Below are positions 58,333 through 64,000 of a DNA stretch of 64,000 nucleotides, piece after piece. Numbering within the stretch: the stretch's first letter is position 1; each line of letters opens with the position of its first letter. The position numbers and the translations under genes are program-made. A model generated the notes under the pieces. It searched no databases and was not told the DNA's origin. It saw nothing but the letters and a program-made list of their open reading frames with translations. Origin of the DNA: Stenotrophomonas humi (GTDB lineage: Bacteria > Pseudomonadota > Gammaproteobacteria > Xanthomonadales > Xanthomonadaceae); NCBI RefSeq assembly GCF_001431415.1, contig NZ_LDJI01000006.1:176160-240159 (forward strand), written 5' to 3'.

Positions 58333-58366
58333 TTGGTTCCAGGTTCGAATCCTGGTGGGCCCACCA
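58291..58366 (+). tRNA. tRNA with CAU anticodon (probably tRNA-Ile2)
   Basis: A 76-nt cloverleaf is complete: the 7-bp acceptor GGGCCTA pairs with TGGGCCC (one G-T), the anticodon loop CTCATAA carries CAU, the T loop is TTCGAAT, and CCA is encoded. A short D loop and the GGTTAGAGCAG segment are closest to tRNA-Ile2 (lysidine-modified), though elongator Met tRNA cannot be excluded. It was rebuilt by the island, which supplied the 5' half. Confidence 0.9.
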
Positions 58367-58484
58367 GAAGAGGCACTTTAGCTTTTCGCCAAAGTGCCTG
58401 CTGCAGAACGCATGAAGCGCCCGTTCTGGCCCGCGTGCCGGAACGCCAACGCAAGCAGACCGCTCCATCAGGGAGGCAGCGGGA

Positions 58485-59750
58485 ATGCCGATTCGTCCAG
58501 TTCCAGGTCGTCGTCGTTTCATGGCCCATGCCGCTGCGCTCAGTGCGCTGGGTGTGTTGCCTCCATCGCATGCGTTGGCCGCCTCATGTGAGCGCAGCGA
58601 TGATTGCTCGTGGATTCCCGACGATGTGTTTCTCGCCGAGTTGTCGCGGATCATGCAGGCCTTCGCGGTTCCCGGTATCGGCATTGCGGTGGTCGAAGCA
58701 GGCGAGGTCGCATGGAGCCGGGGCTTTGGCATGGCCAATGCGCTGACCGGTACGCCGGTTGATGCGCGCACGGTGTTCGAGGATGCATCGCTGAGCAAGC
58801 CGGTGTTCGCCTATCTGGTGATGCAGCTGGCGGACCAGGGGATGATCGATCTGGATCGTCCACTGGTGGAGTATCGGCGTCCTGACTATCTGGGGGATCA
58901 CCCGTGGACAGCGTTGATCACCGCGCGGGATGTGTTGCGTCATAGCACCGGGTTGCCGGGCTGGCGCACATCACCAGCCACGGAGAAACTGGTGCCGATG
59001 GTCAGGCCGGGCACCCGCATCGACTATTCCGGTGAGGCCTTCTTCTGGCTGCAGCTGGTGGTCGAGACGCTTACTGGACAGAGTCTGGACGATGCCATGC
59101 AAACGCATCTGTTTGCGCCTGCCAACATGCGCGACAGCAGCTACGCCTGGAATGCTGAGCTCGCTGCGCGTTCCGTCCATGGCCATCGCGCACACGACCG
59201 GACGGATGCGGAAGAACCGCGACAGGTGATTCGCGAACAATGGAGCATCGCCCAGCAGATCGCCGACCGCTGGGGCAAGCCATTGTCCGCCTGGAAATAC
59301 GAGGATGCCGAACGCGCCCTGCCCGACGTGATGGCGCTCGCGCCCCCCGGTCTGGTGACGTGGCCGGGCGACATCCTCGCCAACGCGGCGGCGAGCCTGC
59401 GGACCACGGTGCAGGACTATGCGACTTTTCTGGCCCTGATGATGGCGCGCAAACAGCGGATGTCCTGGGAGGTCACCGAAGCCACGCGGCTGGCCATGCT
59501 CACACCGCAGATCAAGGTGCCCGGTCGGTGGACGGAGAAGGGCCTGGGCTGGAACATGGAGCAGACCCGTGACGGCCCGATGTTCTACCACTCGGGCAGC
59601 AACAGCGGCATCTTCAAGAATTTCGCGATCGGCGATGCACCGCGACGCCGCGGCATCGTGGTGCTGACCAACGGTGGCAGCGGTTCGTTCGTGCATCAAC
59701 GCGTCGTGCGTGCGGCGACCGGATACGACCTGCTTTCCTACGACCTCTAG
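58485..59750 (+). CDS. Exported serine beta-lactamase-like hydrolase
   Basis: This 421-residue protein has an N-terminal RRRFMAHAAALSALGV signal, possibly Tat-type because of the twin Arg, ending around ALAAS. The serine beta-lactamase/DD-peptidase fold shows S102-x-x-K105 (SLSK), the YSG tyrosine (about residue 181) and a C-terminal HSGSNSG. It could be a class C-type beta-lactamase, esterase or peptidase. Which substrate it uses is not determinable from sequence. Confidence 0.85.
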   Translation: MPIRPVPGRRRFMAHAAALSALGVLPPSHALAASCERSDDCSWIPDDVFLAELSRIMQAFAVPGIGIAVVEAGEVAWSRGFGMANALTGTPVDARTVFEDASLSKPVFAYLVMQLADQGMIDLDRPLVEYRRPDYLGDHPWTALITARDVLRHSTGLPGWRTSPATEKLVPMVRPGTRIDYSGEAFFWLQLVVETLTGQSLDDAMQTHLFAPANMRDSSYAWNAELAARSVHGHRAHDRTDAEEPRQVIREQWSIAQQIADRWGKPLSAWKYEDAERALPDVMALAPPGLVTWPGDILANAAASLRTTVQDYATFLALMMARKQRMSWEVTEATRLAMLTPQIKVPGRWTEKGLGWNMEQTRDGPMFYHSGSNSGIFKNFAIGDAPRRRGIVVLTNGGSGSFVHQRVVRAATGYDLLSYDL

Positions 59751-59907
59751 CCCCGCGCCCTATGGCGCTGCCATCGGCGGGTGAAGATCCGTTGACGCCG
59801 TCGTGTTCCCGGTTTGGAGAAGATCGTCCCAATGCTGCCGTTGCCTTGGTCATGGGGTAGACCTGGGCAATGCGGGCGACGGGTGTTCCTTCGGGAGGGA
59901 GCAGGGC

Positions 59908-62313
59908 ATGGCAGTGTTGCGGCGTCTTTTCGCGTTTGCACTGGGCCTGATGGGCGTGGGCCTGCTGGCTGGGGGCATCTGGCTGCTGTTGCTGAAAGGC
60001 TCGCCGTACTACCTGCTCGCCGGTGCGGCGTATCTGTGGGCCGCGTGGTGTTTGTGGCGGGACCGCGGCGGTGCCGGCATCGTGGCTGCTGTCGCGGTGC
60101 TGACCATCGTCTGGGCGCTCTGGGAAAGCGGGATGGATTACTGGGCGCTGTTCCCGCGCGTGATGGCGCCGCTGGCATTGGCGGCGGTGGCTCTGTGGGT
60201 TGCGCCTGCGGTGCAGGGGACAACGCCGGGCTGGCGTGGCAAGTTGAGGCAGGTGGGAGCGGTGATGTTCACGCTGCTGTTCATGGCCGGATTCGCGTTT
60301 GCATTCCATCAGCACGGCGTGATCCAGCCGGGCAAGGACATCGCTTATCAACCCCCGAAAGGTGACAACGCCGCATCGGAGTGGAGCGCCTATGGCCGCA
60401 CGACCGAAGGCCTTCGCAATGCGCCGTTTGACCAGATCAACCTGAAGAACGTCGCGCAGCTGACCCAGGCGTGGATGTACCGTACGGGCGACAACGGTCC
60501 CGGCGTGGACCAGAACACGCCGCTGCAGATCGGCGACACGGTGTATTCGTGTTCGCGCAACAACATTGTCAGCGCCCTGGATGCGGATACCGGCGCGTTG
60601 CGCTGGAAGCATGATCCGGTGGTGCGCGCGCCGTTCTGGCAGCGCTGCCGTGGCCTGGGTTTCTATCGCCTGCCGGCCGAGGCAATGGTGATTGCATCGG
60701 CCGATGCAGCCGACCTGGCCAACGGCGGCAGCATGCCGGTACAGGCTTGTGCCGAACGCATCATCGAGACCACCGCCGATGCGCGCTTGATTGCCCTGGA
60801 TGCAAGAACCGGCCAGCCGTGTGGTGGCTTCGGTAATGGCGGTACGGTGCAGCTTTCGCAGGGAATGGGGCAGATCGACAAGGGCTTCTATTTCCAGACA
60901 TCGGCACCATTGGTGGCGCGCGATGTGGTGGTGATCGGCGGCTGGGTGGTGGACAACCAGCGCCGTGAGGAACCTTCCGGCGTGATCCGTGCGTTCAGTG
61001 CGCGCACCGGTGAGCTGGTGTGGGCATGGGACCTGGGCAACCCGGAAATCACGCGGCTGCCACCGGAAGGGCAGACTTATACACGCGGCACGCCGAACAT
61101 GTGGACGGCAGCGGCGTATGACGATGCGCTGGGCCTGGTGTACGCGCCGCTGGGCAATGCCACCCCCGACTATTTTGGCCAGGGGCGTCCGGCCGGTTCG
61201 GAGGCGTACAACTCCAGCCTTGTTGCGCTGGATATCACTACCGGGCGTCCGCGCTGGAAATTCCAGACCGTGCATCACGACATATGGGACTACAATCTGC
61301 CATCGCAACCAGCGTTGCTGGATTTTCCCGATGAAACGGGCCGCAACGTGGCCGCGGTGCTGCAGACCACCAAGCGCGGGCAGATTTTCGTGCTGGACCG
61401 CGCCACCGGCAGGCCGCTGTCTGAAGTTGTTGAAAGGCCGGTGCCGCAGAATGGCGCGGTGCCGGAAGAGACGTTGTCACCCACGCAACCCTATTCGGCA
61501 GGTATGCCATCAATTGGCGTGCAGAAGCTGGACGAACGGCGCATGTGGGGCATGACGATGTTCGACCATTTGGCTTGCCGCATCGCGTTCCGCAAGATGC
61601 GCTATGACGGCGACTTCACCCCGCCGGGTACGCAGATGGCGATCCAGCATCCGGGCAACATTGGTGGGATGAACTGGGGCAGCGTGTCGGTGGATACACA
61701 GAACCAGCGCGTGTTTCTCAACGATATCCGCGTGCCGAGCATCTTCCAGTTGATCCCGCGTGAGGCGTACGCAGCATTCTCCAAAACCCATCCGCCGGTG
61801 AGCGACGGCCATGGTCCTTCGCCGCAGGACGGCACGCCGTATGGCGTTTACACGACGATCTGGTTCTCGCGACTCGGTGTGCCCTGCGTGCAGCCGCCAT
61901 TCGGCACGCTCAGCGCATTGGACCTGCGCACGCGTCGCATTGCCTGGCAGATACCGGCGGGTACCGCTGAGCAACTGGGGCCTGCCGGCGTCAGGCTGGG
62001 CCTGCCGATGAAGATGGGCATGCCGACCTACGGCGGAACGTTGAGCACGGATGCGGGCTTGGTGTTCTTTGCCGGCTTCCAGGATTACTACCTGCGTGCC
62101 TTCGATGCGCGTGATGGGCGCGAAGTGTGGAAAGCACCGCTACCGGTGGGCGCCAGTGCAACGCCGATGAGCTACGTGTCGCCGAAGACGGGACGCCAGT
62201 ACATTCTGGTGTCGGTGGGCGGTTCGGCATATTCCAAGGATGTGGGGGATTACGTCATCGCGTATGCGCTGCCGGAGAAGGGTGCTGATGCAGGGGCGCG
62301 GCCGAAGCGATGA
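59908..62313 (+). CDS. gcd: Membrane-bound PQQ-dependent glucose dehydrogenase
   Basis: This 801-residue quinoprotein oxidises glucose to gluconolactone in the periplasm, passing electrons to ubiquinone. It has five N-terminal membrane helices (residues 1-120) and an eight-bladed propeller (about 150-790) with the blade motif repeats ALDAxTG. Family segments VHHDIWDYNLPSQPAL and GGMNWGS are present. ATG 59908 follows GGGAGCAGG. It is encoded alone. No PQQ synthesis gene is visible in the window. Confidence 0.93.
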   Translation: MAVLRRLFAFALGLMGVGLLAGGIWLLLLKGSPYYLLAGAAYLWAAWCLWRDRGGAGIVAAVAVLTIVWALWESGMDYWALFPRVMAPLALAAVALWVAPAVQGTTPGWRGKLRQVGAVMFTLLFMAGFAFAFHQHGVIQPGKDIAYQPPKGDNAASEWSAYGRTTEGLRNAPFDQINLKNVAQLTQAWMYRTGDNGPGVDQNTPLQIGDTVYSCSRNNIVSALDADTGALRWKHDPVVRAPFWQRCRGLGFYRLPAEAMVIASADAADLANGGSMPVQACAERIIETTADARLIALDARTGQPCGGFGNGGTVQLSQGMGQIDKGFYFQTSAPLVARDVVVIGGWVVDNQRREEPSGVIRAFSARTGELVWAWDLGNPEITRLPPEGQTYTRGTPNMWTAAAYDDALGLVYAPLGNATPDYFGQGRPAGSEAYNSSLVALDITTGRPRWKFQTVHHDIWDYNLPSQPALLDFPDETGRNVAAVLQTTKRGQIFVLDRATGRPLSEVVERPVPQNGAVPEETLSPTQPYSAGMPSIGVQKLDERRMWGMTMFDHLACRIAFRKMRYDGDFTPPGTQMAIQHPGNIGGMNWGSVSVDTQNQRVFLNDIRVPSIFQLIPREAYAAFSKTHPPVSDGHGPSPQDGTPYGVYTTIWFSRLGVPCVQPPFGTLSALDLRTRRIAWQIPAGTAEQLGPAGVRLGLPMKMGMPTYGGTLSTDAGLVFFAGFQDYYLRAFDARDGREVWKAPLPVGASATPMSYVSPKTGRQYILVSVGGSAYSKDVGDYVIAYALPEKGADAGARPKR

Positions 62314-62330
62314 CAGTGCTGCCGGTGGTC

Positions 62331-62972
62331 TCATTCACCATCGGCATGAAAACCAGTCTTCCGATGCGAGCCATCGCAGAACGGCTTGTTGTTGGAGTGA
62401 CCGCAACGGCACAGCCAGGTTTCGCTGACGCGGTCGAGGGTACGGCCAGTGCCGCTGATCAGCTCCAGATTGCCGATGACATGGAGAGGGCCGTCCCTTG
62501 TTGGAATCACCCGCAGCGGACCATCGCGCTGTGCCAGTGGTTGGGATTGTTTCTCTGCGGGTTCGCCCGTGGCAGTGAAGCCGCAATCGACATGGCGATG
62601 ATCGCAGAAGGGCTTGTTCTCCGATGCGCCGCAACGGCATAGCGTGGCGCGCATGCCCTCGTCCCTGCCGGCGATGTTCAACGGTGCATTGAAGGCCAGT
62701 GGGCCGTTCTCGCGGAGGTGCACCAGGTTCACCACCGGCGCCGGCTCGGCGTGGCTTCCATCGTTGTATTCATAGCGGATCGCACCGGACGGGCAGTTGC
62801 GCGCGATCAGCGCCACTTCCTCCGGGGGTACGGCGTCGGGATGGATCCATTCGCCTTCAACGTTGGGAAGGAACACATCCGGATGGTTGAGTACGCAGTT
62901 GCGTGAATGAATGCAGCGGGCGCCGTCGAAATGAATGGTGACGGTGGTGCCGCGAACGGTTTCGGTTGCCAT
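62331..62972 (-). CDS. Fer4_19 plus double CDGSH iron-sulfur protein
   Basis: From ATG 62972 the protein has 213 residues. The N-terminal part (CIHSRNC, then RNCPSGAIRYE) is a divergent 4Fe-4S ferredoxin-like (Fer4_19) domain. Two CDGSH iron-sulfur motifs follow, CRCGASENKPFCDHRH and CRCGHSNNKPFCDGSH, each with the Cys3-His set of 2Fe-2S CDGSH proteins. It is a putative electron-transfer or Fe-S sensing protein. It is convergent with gcd by 18 bp. Confidence 0.88.
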   Translation of the reverse strand: MATETVRGTTVTIHFDGARCIHSRNCVLNHPDVFLPNVEGEWIHPDAVPPEEVALIARNCPSGAIRYEYNDGSHAEPAPVVNLVHLRENGPLAFNAPLNIAGRDEGMRATLCRCGASENKPFCDHRHVDCGFTATGEPAEKQSQPLAQRDGPLRVIPTRDGPLHVIGNLELISGTGRTLDRVSETWLCRCGHSNNKPFCDGSHRKTGFHADGE

Positions 62973-63155
62973 GGGCTGCCTCCGTTTCGGATGCTCAGTG
63001 TCGCGCCACCCATGTGAAGCAGCCGTTGCCGCAGGCACCGTTGCCACGGCAATGCGTTGTGGGCTTGGCGGCCGAAACAGCCTGGCCAAACGCTACGGCG
63101 CAACGCTGGAAACATCCGGATGCAGTTGTTTCACTCGCGTGGCGAATGCCGCGGT

Positions 63156-63998
63156 TCAGCGGCGCGTGGCGAACACGCCGTCAAGCGCCAGCTCGGTTCT
63201 GAAGCCGGCTTTCTGCAGACGGGTGGCGACTTCGCGCGGAACATCGCGGCCGCTGGTGAGTTTGTTCGGCGCCCCGGTGTAGTGGAACAGGCGGCCGCCC
63301 TTGCGCAGTACGCGTGCGAGGTGGTCGTAGAACACTTGTGAGTACAACTCGCCGGCAATGCCAAAACGCGGTGGGTCGTGCAGTACCGCATCCATCGAGG
63401 CGTCTGCGATGTGCTCGACCGCCACGGAGACATCGCCGTGGTTCAGCTGCAGCCGACCGCCTGCGTCGTCCGCCTGCGGGTCTGGCGACCACGGGTTGAT
63501 GGTGCGCAGCCACAGAACTTCCGGGCTCTTCTCGAACGAGCGGATGCCCGCCACACCGTCATCCAGACAGCATGCGGCGAAGTAGCCCATGCCGCCGCAG
63601 GTATCGAGCACCTGTTTGCCGCGCGGTTCGACCAGAGCCACCTTGCGGCGTGCATCGTCCATGGGAGAAAGCTGTGCACTGACCAGCATCTTGATGCCGT
63701 CGATCTCGAAAGTCGGCACCCCCCAGTCGGTGGGTACCAGCTTGTACAGGCCGTTACCGAAGCGCGAGGCGGCGCTGAATTCGTCACCATCCCAGTAGTA
63801 GATGGTGCGGTCCTTGAGCTTTGCCGGCCACGGATAGTGCTGGCCGCGCCACTGCCAGCCGCCGTTGTCGAGGGTGACGGTGTCTTCGCTGCGGCCCAGA
63901 TCGAACGAGCCGCTGGCCTGGCTGGCACCTTTCTTCAACGCGGCCTGCAGCAGGTCGAGCAGGGGGCGGGTGAGCAACGGGCCAGTGTAGTGGGGCAT
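63156..63998 (-). CDS. SAM-dependent methyltransferase (COG2521-like)
   Basis: This 280-residue class I methyltransferase has VLDTCGGMGYFA (motif I), a DAVLHDPPRFG motif IV and LRKGGRLFHYTGAPN (motif V). The N-terminal 100 residues form a separate recognition domain (DLGRSEDTVTLDNGGWQWRG). The DPPR motif is typical of base or tRNA/rRNA methyltransferases, and it resembles the COG2521 group. The start ATG (63998) is 2 bp from the window edge, so an upstream start cannot be excluded. Confidence 0.8.
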   Translation of the reverse strand: MPHYTGPLLTRPLLDLLQAALKKGASQASGSFDLGRSEDTVTLDNGGWQWRGQHYPWPAKLKDRTIYYWDGDEFSAASRFGNGLYKLVPTDWGVPTFEIDGIKMLVSAQLSPMDDARRKVALVEPRGKQVLDTCGGMGYFAACCLDDGVAGIRSFEKSPEVLWLRTINPWSPDPQADDAGGRLQLNHGDVSVAVEHIADASMDAVLHDPPRFGIAGELYSQVFYDHLARVLRKGGRLFHYTGAPNKLTSGRDVPREVATRLQKAGFRTELALDGVFATRR

Positions 63999-64000
63999 GC

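Overview
This 64 kb window is GC-rich chromosomal DNA from a xanthomonad gammaproteobacterium, most likely Stenotrophomonas. That assignment rests on gene content and order (topA next to tsaC, smg and dprA; def-fmt-rsmB; dtd-rpoD; a GH47/GH2 mannosidase locus; membrane PQQ glucose dehydrogenase) and on the base composition. No species-level marker search was possible.

Layout. 0-6.6 kb is a mannoside catabolism operon: the tail of an MFS sugar transporter, fructokinase, an AGE-family mannose isomerase, a secreted GH2 beta-mannosidase and a GH47 alpha-mannosidase lipoprotein. Together they would trim mannose from oligosaccharides, isomerise it to fructose and phosphorylate it. 6.8-11.1 kb holds a LuxR-type two-component pair and a YadA-like trimeric adhesin. 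11.4-32.9 kb is mostly housekeeping: priA, a MATE pump, sppA, an SDR, two DUF4124 proteins, tsaC, topA, two GYF_2 proteins, smg, dprA, a LysM protein, def, fmt and rsmB. 32.9-39.3 kb is a cell-surface glycan cluster of glycosyltransferases, an O-antigen-ligase-like protein and a CDP-glycerol-transferase-like protein. 39.4-46.3 kb carries two bPH_2 membrane proteins, a RibBA-like protein, a lipid A acyltransferase, dtd and rpoD.

46.4-58.3 kb is an integrated genomic island of about 11.9 kb. It lies between a 44-bp duplication of the 5' half of a CAU tRNA gene and the intact tRNA gene, with a tyrosine integrase ending 10 nt before the intact tRNA. The backbone (50-51.7 and 53.5-58.3 kb) carries small HTH, zinc-ribbon and S24-like genes, a winged-helix Rep-like gene and five iteron-like palindromes beside an AT-rich tract. 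Two visibly more AT-rich cargo modules sit in this backbone. One is a tightly coupled four-gene operon (RHH protein, two-TM protein, Ser/Thr kinase-like protein, TPR-like protein). The other is a tandem pair of HEPN-domain proteins. I could not match the four-gene combination to any described system, and both modules look like candidate defence or stress-response systems.

58.4-64 kb returns to the chromosome: a serine beta-lactamase-like hydrolase, PQQ glucose dehydrogenase, a ferredoxin/CDGSH iron-sulfur protein and a SAM methyltransferase.
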